Positions 48,293 through 58,783 of a stretch of DNA of 64,000 nt are shown piece by piece (position 1 is the stretch's first letter; every line of letters begins with the position of its first letter). The stretch comes from Jatrophihabitans sp035642535 (lineage in GTDB: Bacteria > Actinomycetota > Actinomycetes > Mycobacteriales > Jatrophihabitantaceae), in contig DASQSE010000052.1 of NCBI GenBank assembly GCA_035642535.1, forward strand, positions 47,116 through 111,115. Direction: 5' to 3'. The translations under genes and the position numbers were made by a program. The notes below the pieces were generated by a model. The model worked only from the letters and a program-made list of their open reading frames with translations, had not been told where the DNA came from and did no database searches.

Positions 48293-48447
48293 GCAACAGG
48301 CCGCCTGAATGCGGACCAGCCTCAGCCGCGAGGCCCAACTCGGGGCGTAAGGCGGTCAGCGCGTGTGTTCGTCCCTCAGGGGGAAGGGCGCGCGCGATCA
48401 TCGATCCGATGCGCCGTCTGCGTCCAGTGAACGTCGCGGCCGAATCC
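48293..48447. other. Gap with no recognisable gene (vapB promoter side to glgE end)
   Basis: The 155 bp between the antitoxin promoter and the glgE stop show no credible coding frame and no strong hairpin. This may be the right-hand junction of the cassette that separates glgE from treS. Confidence 0.4.
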
Positions 48448-50439
48448 CTACCGCTGGACGTGGAAGATGTGCGCCGGATGCGCCAGCGGATCGAGACGGA
48501 CGTAGTTGTGCTCGCCCCACTCGTATTCGTCGCCGGTGAGCAGGTCGTGGACGGTGAATCCGGTGTCCCACGCCAGGCCGAGCGCTTCCAGGTTGAGCGA
48601 CACCGTCGCCTCCCGCCACTCGTGCGGGTTCACCGTGCAGACGACGATGATCGTGTCGCCGCTGTCCGCGTCGCGCTTGCTGTAGACGGTGAGGTCCGGG
48701 TTGTCGACCTGGTGGATGGAGATGTTACGCAGCTGCTGGAGCGCCGGATGCTCGCGCCGGATCTTGTTCAGCTTGCCGATCAGCGGCGCCAGCGAGCGGT
48801 TGTCAGCGATCGCCGCGGCGAAATCGCGCGGGCGCAGCTGGTATTTCTCCGAATCGAGGTACTCCTCGCTACCCGGCCGCGCCGGGAGGTGCTCGTACAG
48901 CTCGTAGCCGGAGTACACGCCCCAGCACGGCGAGAGCGTTGCGGCGAGGATGGCCCGGATCGCGAACGCGCCCGGCCCGCCCTGCTGCAGGTAGGCGTGC
49001 AGGATGTCCGGGGTGTTCACGAAGAAGTTCGGCCGCATGTAGTGCCCGGCCGCGGCGAGCTCGGTGATGTAGCTCTCCAGCTCGCTCTTCGAGTTGCGCC
49101 ACGTGTAATACGTGTAGCTCTGGTGGAAGCCGATCTTTGCCAGCTCGTGCATCATCGCCGGGCGGGTGAACGCTTCGGCTAGGAACAGCACGTCCGGGTC
49201 GGTCTTCTTGACCTCGCCGATCAGCCACTGCCAGAAGTTGAGCGGCTTCGTGTGCGGGTTGTCTACCCGGAAGATCGTCACGCCGGCCGCGATCCAGTGC
49301 CGGACGACGCGCAGGCACTCCGCGTATAGGCCCTTGGGGTCGTTGTCGAAGTTCAGCGGGTAGATGTCCTGGTACTTCTTCGGCGGGTTCTCCGAATACG
49401 CGATCGTGCCGTCCGGCTTGGTCGTGAACCATTCCGGGTGGCTGCTGACCCATGGGTGGTCCGGTGCGCAGTTCAGGGCGAAGTCGAGCGCCACCTCCAT
49501 GTTCAGCTCGCGGGCGCGCCGCACGAACGCGGTGAAGTCGGCGAGCGTGCCGAGGTCGGGGTGGATGGCGTCGTGCCCGCCGTCTCGCGACCCGATCGCC
49601 CACGGCGAGCCGACATCCCAGCTCGCCGCGACCAGCGTGTTGTTCGGCCCCTTGCGGTTCACCTCACCGATCGGATGGATCGGCGGCAGGTACACCACGT
49701 CGAAGCCGAGCGAGGCGACGTAATCGAGGTGCTCGGTCGCGTCCTTCAGCGTGCCGTGCCGGGCCGGCCGCGCCGGGGACACCGGGTCGCCGGCCAGCTC
49801 CGCGCCGATCGAGCGCGGGAAGAACTCGTACCACGAGCCGTACAGCGCGCGCGGGCGATCGACCCACACCGGGTAGCGCGGCGAGGACGTGACCATCTCG
49901 CGCAGCGGGTTGTCGTGCACGACGCGCTGTAGATAGTCGTCGAGCGCCGGCGCGACGCGGTGCGCGAGATCGAGAGAGGGATCGCGCAGCGCGCGAGCGG
50001 CGGCGAGCGCCCGCGGCCGATCCAGCCTCGGCAAGGTGCGCGCCAGCTGATCGAACAACCGCGCCCCGGACTCGAGATCGTTGGCCAGGTCGCTGCTGCC
50101 CTGGCCGGCGTCGATCTTGGCGGTGACCGCGTGGTGCCAGGTGGACATCGGGTCGCTCCACGCCTCGACGGCGAACGACCACGACCCGGGCTGCCGGGCC
50201 ACGACCTCGGCATGCCATCGGTCCATCCCCGGCGCGCCCGGTTCCATCCGGGTCACCGACGCCTTGCGGCCGGTCGCGTCGCGCAGCACGACGCTCGCGG
50301 CAACGGCGTCGTGTCCCTCGCGGAACACCGTTGCGCTGATCGCGATCGGTTCGCCGGCCACGGCGCGTGCCGGGAACTCGGCACTCGTGGTCGAGCCGAC
50401 GACGGGTGTGACGTTGGTGAGTCCGAACCGTCCAACCAC
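48448..50439 (-). CDS. glgE: Alpha-1,4-glucan:maltose-1-phosphate maltosyltransferase
   Basis: 663 residues, GH13 subfamily 3. N-terminal beta domain (FPARAVAGEPIAISATVFRE), four-helix insert (about 110-190), catalytic barrel with YEFFPRSIGAELAGDPVSPA, VYLPPIHPIGEVNRKG, nucleophile in FRVDNPHTKPLNFWQWL, acid in FLAEAFTRPAMM. It extends alpha-glucan with maltose-1-phosphate. GTG 50439 (VGRFGLTNVTPVVG) is preferred over GTG 50487: TAACGT (plus-strand 50447-50452) lies 7 nt upstream, a leaderless promoter, and known GlgE proteins begin near here. In most actinomycetes treS follows directly; here four unrelated genes intervene. Confidence 0.95.
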   Translation of the reverse strand: MVGRFGLTNVTPVVGSTTSAEFPARAVAGEPIAISATVFREGHDAVAASVVLRDATGRKASVTRMEPGAPGMDRWHAEVVARQPGSWSFAVEAWSDPMSTWHHAVTAKIDAGQGSSDLANDLESGARLFDQLARTLPRLDRPRALAAARALRDPSLDLAHRVAPALDDYLQRVVHDNPLREMVTSSPRYPVWVDRPRALYGSWYEFFPRSIGAELAGDPVSPARPARHGTLKDATEHLDYVASLGFDVVYLPPIHPIGEVNRKGPNNTLVAASWDVGSPWAIGSRDGGHDAIHPDLGTLADFTAFVRRARELNMEVALDFALNCAPDHPWVSSHPEWFTTKPDGTIAYSENPPKKYQDIYPLNFDNDPKGLYAECLRVVRHWIAAGVTIFRVDNPHTKPLNFWQWLIGEVKKTDPDVLFLAEAFTRPAMMHELAKIGFHQSYTYYTWRNSKSELESYITELAAAGHYMRPNFFVNTPDILHAYLQQGGPGAFAIRAILAATLSPCWGVYSGYELYEHLPARPGSEEYLDSEKYQLRPRDFAAAIADNRSLAPLIGKLNKIRREHPALQQLRNISIHQVDNPDLTVYSKRDADSGDTIIVVCTVNPHEWREATVSLNLEALGLAWDTGFTVHDLLTGDEYEWGEHNYVRLDPLAHPAHIFHVQR

Positions 50440-50446
50440 GTCCACG

Positions 50447-50530
50447 ACGTTACCCAGATGGCCCGTCGTGTCCACCTCAATCCACACGTCGATCGCTGAT
50501 GCCGTAAGCCCTTACGGGAACTGCTAGCCT
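50447..50530. promoter_or_regulatory. Divergent glgE/glgP promoter region with palindrome
   Basis: glgE -10 candidate TAACGT on the minus strand (50447-50452). glgP -10 candidate TAGCCT (50525-50530), 8 nt before GTG 50539. Between them CCGTAAG-CC-CTTACGG (50502-50517) is a perfect 16-bp palindrome covering the glgP -35 zone. A regulator bound there could control glycogen phosphorylase. Confidence 0.55.
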
Positions 50531-50538
50531 CAGACCGC

Positions 50539-53088
50539 GTGAAAGCCCTCCGACGACTGACAGTCCGCGCTGCCTACCCGAAGCAGCTGGCCGGGCTCGG
50601 CGAGATCGTCGCCAACCTGCGCTGGACGTGGCACGCGGATTCGATCGACCTGTTCGAGTCCGTCGATCCCGATCTGTGGAAGACCTGCGGCCACGACCCA
50701 GGCCACATGCTCGGCGAGGTCAGCCCTCCGCGATTCGCCCAGCTTGCCCGCGACCGCAAGTTCCTGCGTCGGCTCGAGGACGTCCAGGACGATCTTCGCG
50801 AATATCTGACGCAGCCGCGCTGGTACCAGGGGCTGACCGAGGACGTCCCGGAGTCGGTCGCCTACTTCAGTCCCGAGTTCGGCATCACCGAGGTGTTACC
50901 GCAGTACTCGGGCGGCCTGGGCATCCTGGCCGGCGACCACCTCAAGGCGGCCAGCGACCTAGGCGTGCCGATCATCGGCGTCGGCCTGCTCTACCGCGCG
51001 GGCTATTTCCGGCAGTCGCTGTCCCGCGACGGGTGGCAGCTGGAGCACTACCCGTCGCTCGATCCGCAGGGTCTGCCGATCACCGTCCTCGAGAACGCGG
51101 ACGGGACGCCGGCGCGCGTCAACGTCGCCCTGCCTGAGTCGCGGACGCTGTGGGCGCAGATCTGGGTGGCGCAGGTCGGGCGCGTCCCGCTGCTGCTGCT
51201 CGACAGCGACATCGAGGAGAACGACGCCGAAGCGCGGCAGGTCACCGATCGCCTCTACGGCGGCGGCAAGGAGCACCGGCTGCAGCAGGAGCTGCTGCTC
51301 GGGATCGGTGGCGTGCGTGCGATCCGGTCTTACTGCGCGGCGACCGGGCGGACAGCGCCCACCGTCTTCCACACCAATGAAGGGCACGCCGGCTTCCTCG
51401 GCGTGGAGCGAATCCGCGAGCTCGTGGAGGGGTACGGGCTGGACTTCGACGCCGCGGTGACGGCTGTCCGGGCCGGCACGGTGTTCACCACGCACACGCC
51501 GGTGCCGGCCGGCATCGACCGGTTCGACCGGGCGCTGGTCGCCGCGCACCTCACCGGGATGGGCGCGCTGCCCGCAGAGCGGATCCTGGAATTGGGCGCC
51601 GAGGACGATCCGACGATCTTCAACATGGCGCACATGGGATTGCGCCTCGGGCAGCGGGCCAACGGCGTATCGCTCCTGCACGGCGCGGTCAGCCGGGAGA
51701 TGTTCAGCGGCCTGTGGCCCGGTTTCGACACCGCGGAGGTGCCGATCACCTCCGTCACCAACGGCGTGCACGCGCCGACCTGGATGGCGCGGGAGATTCT
51801 CGACATCGCCGAGCGTGAGGTGGGGCCGGCTGCGCTCGCCGGCGGCGAGGGCTGGGACGCCATCGACCGCGTTCCGGACGGGGAGCTCGTCCGGGCGCGG
51901 CATCAACTGCGGGAACGTCTCGTCGACGAGATCCGCCGCCGGCTGTACGAGTCGAGCCTGGCGCGCGGCATGAGCGAGGCGGAGCTGGGGTGGACGTCGA
52001 CGGCGTTCGACCCCGACGTCCTGACGATCGGCTTCGCCCGCCGCGTCCCGTCCTACAAGCGGTTGACCCTGATGCTGCGCGATCCGGAGCGGCTCACCGG
52101 GCTGCTGCTCGATCCGGAACGACCGGTGCAGATCGTCATCGCCGGCAAGAGTCACCCGGCCGACGACGGCGGCAAACAGCTCATCGCGCAGATGGTCCGC
52201 TTCGCCGACGATCCCGCGGTGCGGCACCGCATCGCGTTCCTGCCCGACTACGACATCGCCATGGCCCGCTACCTGTACTGGGGCGTGGACGTCTGGCTGA
52301 ACAACCCGCTGCGCCCGCAGGAGGCATGCGGCACGTCCGGGATGAAGGCCGCCCTGAACGGTGCGCTGAACCTGTCCATCCGCGACGGGTGGTGGGATGA
52401 GTGGTTCGACGGCGACAACGGGTGGGCGATTCCGTCCGCGAACGGCGTGTCCGACCCGGACCGGCGCGACGACCTCGAGGCCAACGCGCTGTACGACCTC
52501 ATCGAGAAGAGCGTTGCGCCGCGGTTCTACGACCGCTCACCGACCGGCGTCCCGACGCGCTGGGTGCAGATGGTGCGGCACACGCTGAAGTCCTTGGGGC
52601 CGAAGGTGCTCGCGTCCCGGATGGTCGCGGAGTACGTCCGTCGGCTGTACATCCCGGCCGCCGAGTCGTCGCAGCGGATGTTCGCCGACGAGTTCGCGGA
52701 GGCGCGCTCGCTGTCCACCTGGCGGCGCAGCGTGGAGGCCAGCTGGTCTGCGGTCGCGGTGCTGCACGTCGATTCGCAGCTCACCGGAAGCACGACGGAC
52801 ACGCAGCTGGGCGAGTCGCTCACGCTGCGCGCCGAGGTTGCGTTGGGAGCGCTGCAGCCCGAGGACGTCGAGGTGCACGCCGTCTACGGCTCCGTCGACG
52901 GGGAGGACCGGCTGACGGACACCGCCGTCGTCATCCTGCGCGCCGTCCCGAACGGCGACGGCACGCAGCGCTACGAGGGCGAGATCCCACTCGATCGCAC
53001 CGGCAGCTACGGATACACGGTCCGCGTGTTGCCGAAGCACGACCTGCTCGCCTCGTACGCCGAGATCGGCCTCGTCGCGTCCGCATGA
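50539..53088 (+). CDS. glgP: Alpha-glucan (glycogen) phosphorylase
   Basis: 849 residues of the GT35 phosphorylase group with the N-terminal DUF3417-like segment (LAGLGEIVANLRWTWHADSI). Active-site regions: AYFSPEFGITEVLPQYSGG, LGILAGDHLKAASDLG, SVTNGVHAPTW, GFARRVPSYKR, and PLP lysine K603 in GTSGMKAALNG. It releases glucose-1-phosphate from alpha-glucan chains, opposing GlgE. The start is GTG 50539, 8 nt after a TAGCCT -10, so probably leaderless. Divergent from glgE across a palindromic control region. Confidence 0.94.
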   Translation: MKALRRLTVRAAYPKQLAGLGEIVANLRWTWHADSIDLFESVDPDLWKTCGHDPGHMLGEVSPPRFAQLARDRKFLRRLEDVQDDLREYLTQPRWYQGLTEDVPESVAYFSPEFGITEVLPQYSGGLGILAGDHLKAASDLGVPIIGVGLLYRAGYFRQSLSRDGWQLEHYPSLDPQGLPITVLENADGTPARVNVALPESRTLWAQIWVAQVGRVPLLLLDSDIEENDAEARQVTDRLYGGGKEHRLQQELLLGIGGVRAIRSYCAATGRTAPTVFHTNEGHAGFLGVERIRELVEGYGLDFDAAVTAVRAGTVFTTHTPVPAGIDRFDRALVAAHLTGMGALPAERILELGAEDDPTIFNMAHMGLRLGQRANGVSLLHGAVSREMFSGLWPGFDTAEVPITSVTNGVHAPTWMAREILDIAEREVGPAALAGGEGWDAIDRVPDGELVRARHQLRERLVDEIRRRLYESSLARGMSEAELGWTSTAFDPDVLTIGFARRVPSYKRLTLMLRDPERLTGLLLDPERPVQIVIAGKSHPADDGGKQLIAQMVRFADDPAVRHRIAFLPDYDIAMARYLYWGVDVWLNNPLRPQEACGTSGMKAALNGALNLSIRDGWWDEWFDGDNGWAIPSANGVSDPDRRDDLEANALYDLIEKSVAPRFYDRSPTGVPTRWVQMVRHTLKSLGPKVLASRMVAEYVRRLYIPAAESSQRMFADEFAEARSLSTWRRSVEASWSAVAVLHVDSQLTGSTTDTQLGESLTLRAEVALGALQPEDVEVHAVYGSVDGEDRLTDTAVVILRAVPNGDGTQRYEGEIPLDRTGSYGYTVRVLPKHDLLASYAEIGLVASA

Positions 53089-53138
53089 GCTGACGCTTTC
53101 GCTTCACTCCCCGGAGTCGATCCGCTTCACTCCCCGGA

Positions 53139-53247
53139 GTTGTCCGCCCTTGGATACGTGTGGACGTACCGACGGGCGGACAACTGCGGGAGTGTGCGGG
53201 AGTTGACCGCCCTTGGATACGTGCGGACGTACCGACGGGCGGACAAC
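53139..53247. repeat. Two tandem copies of a 46-bp palindromic unit
   Basis: Copy 1 (53139-53184) begins GTTGTCCGCCC and ends GGGCGGACAAC, a perfect 11-bp stem. Copy 2 (53202-53247) begins GTTGACCGCCC and ends GGGCGGACAAC, with 10 of 11 pairs. The 24-bp centres differ at one position and can fold further. The period is 63 bp. Flanking shorter direct repeats are also present: CGCTTCACTCCCCGGAGT twice before 53141, and TGCGGGAGT twice between the copies. The element fills the gap between glgP and aacS and looks like a REP/BIME-type unit. Confidence 0.85.
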
Positions 53248-53279
53248 TCGGGGGCGGCGGAGTCGGTAGGTTGCCTTTT

Positions 53280-55220
53280 GTGACCACCGAAGGCGAACTG
53301 CTGTGGGAGCCGTCGCCGGCCTGGGTGGAACGCGCGCGGTTCACGGACTTCGCGGCCTCGGTCGGCCGGCCGGGCGCGGGCTACGCCGACCTCTGGCAGT
53401 GGTCTGTCACGGACTTGGACGCCTTCTGGTCGGCGTTCGCAGCCTGGGCGCGGGTCCGCTGGGCCGAACGACCGGCCAAGGCGCTCGCCGATGTCGCGAT
53501 GCCCGGCGCGTCGTGGTTCCCCGGCGGCAAACTGAACTACGCGGAGCACGCGCTCTATCCGCCGTGCGGGGTGGGCAAGGACGACGTCGCGGTGATCTTC
53601 GCGCGTGAGGACGGCCGCGAGCAGACCCTGACCTGGCGCGAACTCCGGACCAGCGTCGCGGCGGTGCGCGCCGCCCTGGTCGGACACGGCGTGGGCGTCG
53701 GTGACCGAGTCGCCGCGCTGCTGCCCAACGCGCCCGAGGCGCTGATCGCGATGCTCGCCACGACATCGCTCGGCGCGGTCTGGTCGTCGTGCTCGCCGGA
53801 TTTCGGGGCGCGGGCCATCGCCGATCGCTTCACCCAGATCGAGCCGGTGCTGCTGTTCGCCGTCGACGGCTACGTGTATGGCGGCAAGCAGTTCGACGTG
53901 CGCCCGACCGTCGAGGCACTGCGGGCGGAGCTGCCGTCGCTGCGGGCCACCATCCTGGTGCCGTACCTGGACGACACCGCCACGCTGCCGAACGCGCAGC
54001 GCTGGCCGGACCTGCTCGCGGAGCCTGCCACCATCGCGTTCGAGGCGATGCCCTTCGGCGCGCCGATGTGGATCCTCTACTCGTCCGGCACGACAGGGCT
54101 GCCGAAGCCGATCCTGCACTGCCAGGGCGGCATTCTGCTGGAGCACATGAAGCAGCTCTCGCTGCACATCGACCTCGGCCCGGGCGACCGCTTCTTCTGG
54201 TTCACCACCACCGGCTGGATGATGTGGAACCTGCTCGTGTCGGGGTTGACGGTCGGTGCCACCGTCGTCCTGTTCGACGGCAACCCGACGCACCCGGGCC
54301 CGGATGCGCTGTGGCAGCTGGCGGCCCGCGCCGGCGTTAGCTGCTTCGGCGTCTCCGCGCCGTACATCCAGGCCTGCATGAAGGCGGGCGTCGACCCGTC
54401 CGCCCTCGACCTGTCGGCGCTGCGCTCGATCGGCTCCACGGGCGCGCCGCTCTCGCCGGAGGGATTCGGCTGGGTGTACGACTCCGTCAAGCGCGACGTC
54501 CTGCTTTCCTCGCTGTCCGGCGGCACGGACGTTTGCACCGCATTCGTCGGCGGTACGCCGGTGCTGCCGGTGCGAGCGGGGGTGATCCCGGGCCGGATGC
54601 TCGGCTGCGCCGTCGAGGCGTACGACGCCGCGGGCCATTCGGTGATCGGCGAGGTCGGTGAGCTGGTGATCACCGCGCCGATGCCGTCGATGCCCGTCGC
54701 GTTCTGGAACGATCCCGACGGCTCGCGACTGCGCGACGCGTACTACGGCGTCTATCCCGGCGTGTGGCGGCACGGCGACTGGATCAAGATCGACGCCGAC
54801 GGCTCCTGCGTCATCTACGGGCGCTCGGACGCGACGCTCAATCGCGGCGGCGTGCGGATGGGCACCGCCGAGTTCTACCGGGTGGTGGAGGAGCAACCCG
54901 GCGTGGCGGACGCGCTCGTGATCGACACCTCCGCGGTGGGCGGCGAAGGGCGGCTGCTCCTGTACATCGTGCTCGACCCGGGCGTGGCGCTCGACGACGT
55001 CCGCGAGCAACTGCGCAGCGTCATTCGCAGCGACCTCTCGCCGCGGCACGTCCCGGACGAGATCATCGCCATCCCGGAAGTGCCGCGCACGCTCAACGGG
55101 AAGAAGTGCGAGGTGCCGGTCAAGCGGGTGCTCGCCGGCATCCCGCTCGACGAGGCGGTCAGCAAGGGGGCGCTGAAAAACCCGGCGGCCATGGAGCCGT
55201 TCGTACCGGGATCTGCGTGA
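53280..55220 (+). CDS. aacS: Acetoacetate--CoA ligase
   Basis: 646 residues, ANL adenylate-forming family, acetoacetyl-CoA synthetase subgroup. ASWFPGGKLNYAEHAL near 80, AMP-binding loop ILYSSGTTGLPKPI (about 262-275), WFTTTGWMMWN, SSLSGGTDVCTAFVGG, and C-terminal NRGGVRMGTAEFYRVVE with catalytic-lysine region NGKKCEVPVKR. It activates acetoacetate with ATP and CoA, providing acetoacetyl-CoA to the thiolase and the 3-hydroxyacyl-CoA dehydrogenase. GTG 53280 is 7 nt after TAGGTT (53267-53272), so probably leaderless. The next gene overlaps it (GTGA). Confidence 0.94.
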   Translation: MTTEGELLWEPSPAWVERARFTDFAASVGRPGAGYADLWQWSVTDLDAFWSAFAAWARVRWAERPAKALADVAMPGASWFPGGKLNYAEHALYPPCGVGKDDVAVIFAREDGREQTLTWRELRTSVAAVRAALVGHGVGVGDRVAALLPNAPEALIAMLATTSLGAVWSSCSPDFGARAIADRFTQIEPVLLFAVDGYVYGGKQFDVRPTVEALRAELPSLRATILVPYLDDTATLPNAQRWPDLLAEPATIAFEAMPFGAPMWILYSSGTTGLPKPILHCQGGILLEHMKQLSLHIDLGPGDRFFWFTTTGWMMWNLLVSGLTVGATVVLFDGNPTHPGPDALWQLAARAGVSCFGVSAPYIQACMKAGVDPSALDLSALRSIGSTGAPLSPEGFGWVYDSVKRDVLLSSLSGGTDVCTAFVGGTPVLPVRAGVIPGRMLGCAVEAYDAAGHSVIGEVGELVITAPMPSMPVAFWNDPDGSRLRDAYYGVYPGVWRHGDWIKIDADGSCVIYGRSDATLNRGGVRMGTAEFYRVVEEQPGVADALVIDTSAVGGEGRLLLYIVLDPGVALDDVREQLRSVIRSDLSPRHVPDEIIAIPEVPRTLNGKKCEVPVKRVLAGIPLDEAVSKGALKNPAAMEPFVPGSA

Positions 55221-56704
55221 CCGAAGGACCGCTCGTCCGCCGGATCCGGCTGGCGCTGGGCCGGATGGACCACCGGCTGCTCGCCGCCGCCGTGCAGCAG
55301 CGCTCGCCCGTCACCGATCAGGTCATGACGACGGCGAGCGGCATGGCGAACCGCTCGATGCTGTGGCTGGCGATGTCCGGCGTGCTCGCCGCGACGGGCC
55401 GCCGTCGCGCCCGGACCGCGGCGGCCAGCGGCTTGCTGGGCATCGGCATCGCGGCGACGCTCGTCAACGGGCCGTTGAAGTTCGCCTGGCGACGCGACCG
55501 TCCGCCGGGCGGCAGCGAGCCGTTGCTTCCGCTGCCCCGGACCTTCTCCTTCCCGTCGGGGCATGCGGCCTCGGCATCGGCCTTCGCCGCAGGCGCGACC
55601 GCGGCGCTGCCGACCATCGGCCCGCTGGTGGTGCCGATGGCGGCGACGGTCGCGTACTCCCGCGTCCACACCGGCGTGCACTACCCGAGCGATGTGCTGG
55701 TCGGAGCTGCCGTCGGCGCCGGATCCGGGCTGCTCGGCGCCCGCGTCGTGCGGCGTGTGCGCGAGTCGCGGGCGCACCGCGTCGATGCGCCGACCCTCGA
55801 CGCCGCGGCGCCCCGCCATGCCGTGCTCGTCACGAGCAAGGACGCTAGCGCCGCGGACGCCTTGCCGGCTGCGCGGCGGGCGCTGGAGGCGGCGGGCATC
55901 GACATCGCCGAGGTGGTTTCTGTCGAGGACGTCGATCGACTCGCGGCGCTCGTGCAGAGCGCCGACGCGGCACCGTTGGTCATCGCGGCCGGCGGCGACG
56001 GGACTGTGTCCGCGGCCGCCGGCGCGATTGTCGGCTCCGCGGCGGTGCTGGCGATCATTCCGCTCGGGACGTCCAACGACGTGGCGCGGTCGCTGGGGAT
56101 CCCAGCGGATGCGGTGGACGCGGCGCAGCTGCTCGCCGAAGCCCGGGTGTGCGCAGTGGACGCCGGATCCGTCGAGCTGGACGGCGGCGACAGCCGGGTA
56201 TTCGTCAATGCCGCGACGGTCGGCCTGAACGTCGACTTCGCCCGCACCGCCACCAAGTCCGGGCTACGAAACCAGTTCGGCAGGCTGATTTACCCGATTG
56301 CCGCGGCGCGCGCGCTGCGCGGCTACCGGCCGTTCGAGTGCACCGTGGAGTACGGCGAGCGGTCCGACTCGATGTCGGCCGTGCACGTGTCGGTCAGCAA
56401 CGCGCCGGTCTTCGGCGGCGTCCTGGAGATGCGGGTGCCTGGCGCAAGCATCACCGACGGCCTGCTGGACGTCATCATCGTCGAACGGCTCTCCATCGCC
56501 CGGCTCGTCCTCGCCGTGGCCGACGCGGTGATCGGCGGTCACCGGCCGGTGCACCGCGTGCACGCCATGCGAGTCCGCCACATCCGGGTGCATGCGGACC
56601 GGCAGGAGCTCGCGCTGGACGGCGAGGTGGTGGGCGCGCTGCCCGCGTCGTTCGAAATACGGCCCGACGCGCTGCTGGTCGCCGTCCCACCGTCGACCAG
56701 CTAG
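55217..56704 (+). CDS. PAP2 phosphatase fused to diacylglycerol-kinase-like domain
   Basis: 495 residues. The N-terminal membrane PAP2 domain (about 20-180) carries the three phosphatase motifs: KFAWRRDRP, PSGHA and SRVHTGVHYPSD. The C-terminal domain (about 195-490) is a DAGK/YegS-type lipid kinase with GGDGTVSAAAG, PLGTSNDVARSLGI and SNAPVFGGVLEMRVPGA. The fusion may interconvert a phosphorylated lipid or polyprenol with its alcohol form; the actual substrate is unknown. GTG 55217 overlaps the aacS stop by 4 nt. The 3' end overlaps the convergent ABC permease gene by 4 bp. Confidence 0.88.
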   Translation: MTEGPLVRRIRLALGRMDHRLLAAAVQQRSPVTDQVMTTASGMANRSMLWLAMSGVLAATGRRRARTAAASGLLGIGIAATLVNGPLKFAWRRDRPPGGSEPLLPLPRTFSFPSGHAASASAFAAGATAALPTIGPLVVPMAATVAYSRVHTGVHYPSDVLVGAAVGAGSGLLGARVVRRVRESRAHRVDAPTLDAAAPRHAVLVTSKDASAADALPAARRALEAAGIDIAEVVSVEDVDRLAALVQSADAAPLVIAAGGDGTVSAAAGAIVGSAAVLAIIPLGTSNDVARSLGIPADAVDAAQLLAEARVCAVDAGSVELDGGDSRVFVNAATVGLNVDFARTATKSGLRNQFGRLIYPIAAARALRGYRPFECTVEYGERSDSMSAVHVSVSNAPVFGGVLEMRVPGASITDGLLDVIIVERLSIARLVLAVADAVIGGHRPVHRVHAMRVRHIRVHADRQELALDGEVVGALPASFEIRPDALLVAVPPSTS

Positions 56705-57546
56705 CGGCTCGCGGCCCGCTTGTACTGACGCACCGACAGCGGCACGAACACCGCGAGCAGCCCGGCGATCCAGAGCAGCGTGTAGATCACCGGATGGTGC
56801 AGCGACCACGGGCTGTCGGGCAGCGGCGCGGAACCGGTGTTGCCGAACAGCTGCCGCGCCGCCTGCGTGACCGATGACACCGGGTTCCAATTCGCGATCG
56901 ACTTGAGCACCGCCGGGAAACCGTCCGTCGGCACGAAGGTGTTCGCGATGAAGGTGAGCGGGAAGATCACCATGAACGACGCGTTGTTGACGACCTCCGG
57001 GCTCGGCACCATCAACCCGACGACGGCCATCACCCACGACATCGCGTACGCGAAGGCCAGCAGCAGGAGGAATCCGCCGATCGCCTCGCCCACCGACGAT
57101 CGCACCCGCCAGCCGACGAGCAGACCGGTGATCGACATGATCACGATGACGAGCACGTTGTTTATGAGATCGCTACCCGTCCGCCCGACGAGCACGGCCG
57201 ATCGGGACATCGGCAGCGATCGGAACCGGTCGATGATGCCCTTCTGGAGATCGTCGGCCAGGCCGGCGCCGGTGATCGTCGAGCCGAAGATCACGGTCTG
57301 CACGAAGATCCCCGGGATGAGGAACTCGCGGTAGCCGATGCCCGGCGGATGGATCGCGCTGCCGAAGATGTACGCGAACAGCAGGATGAACATGATCGGC
57401 GACATCGTCGAGAAGACGAGCAGATCGGGCACCCGCTTGATCTTGATCAGGTTGCGCTTGGCGACGACCGCGCCGTCGACCAGCGCCTTCACCAGCCCTG
57501 GTTTGCGGGCATCGAGGAATCGCGCCTGAAGCGTCTGGACACTCAC
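56701..57546 (-). CDS. ABC-2 type transporter permease (DrrB-like)
   Basis: 281 residues with six predicted membrane helices and the ABC-2 family signature (MSPIMFILLFAYIFGSAI, DDLQKGIIDRFRSLPMSRSA, NTFVPTDGFPAVLKSIANWN, PVSSVTQAARQLFG). It pairs with the ATPase gene 91 bp upstream and probably exports a hydrophobic compound such as a drug or lipid. GTG 57546 is preceded by AGGTG at five bases. Confidence 0.9.
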   Translation of the reverse strand: MSVQTLQARFLDARKPGLVKALVDGAVVAKRNLIKIKRVPDLLVFSTMSPIMFILLFAYIFGSAIHPPGIGYREFLIPGIFVQTVIFGSTITGAGLADDLQKGIIDRFRSLPMSRSAVLVGRTGSDLINNVLVIVIMSITGLLVGWRVRSSVGEAIGGFLLLLAFAYAMSWVMAVVGLMVPSPEVVNNASFMVIFPLTFIANTFVPTDGFPAVLKSIANWNPVSSVTQAARQLFGNTGSAPLPDSPWSLHHPVIYTLLWIAGLLAVFVPLSVRQYKRAASR

Positions 57547-57637
57547 CGTGTCACCTCGTTCGCTCCGGTCGGCCGCTGGAGATGACGGCTTCCCTCCTGC
57601 GCTGCGCGCCGCTCGTTCCTCGCCGCCGCCCTGCGCT

Positions 57638-58642
<1,005 letters not shown>

Positions 58643-58783
58643 GGCTCCCCCTTCTGGTCAATTCCGGTGATTCGAGGTTATGACGCCCCACCGACAGAAA
58701 TCTCATCGCTGAACCGTCTGAACCGGCCCGGAAGGCGTTACGTTCCACATCAGGGGGCGCAGGCCGAGCCCAAGGGGGTTGTT

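Noticed and set aside
47646..48401. Minus-strand 251-codon frame across the toxin-antitoxin pair
   Set aside because: Out of frame with the well-supported toxin and antitoxin, and without motifs.
53139..53247. CRISPR array
   Set aside because: Only two units, each internally palindromic over its full length, with an 17-bp separator that is itself repetitive; no cas genes.
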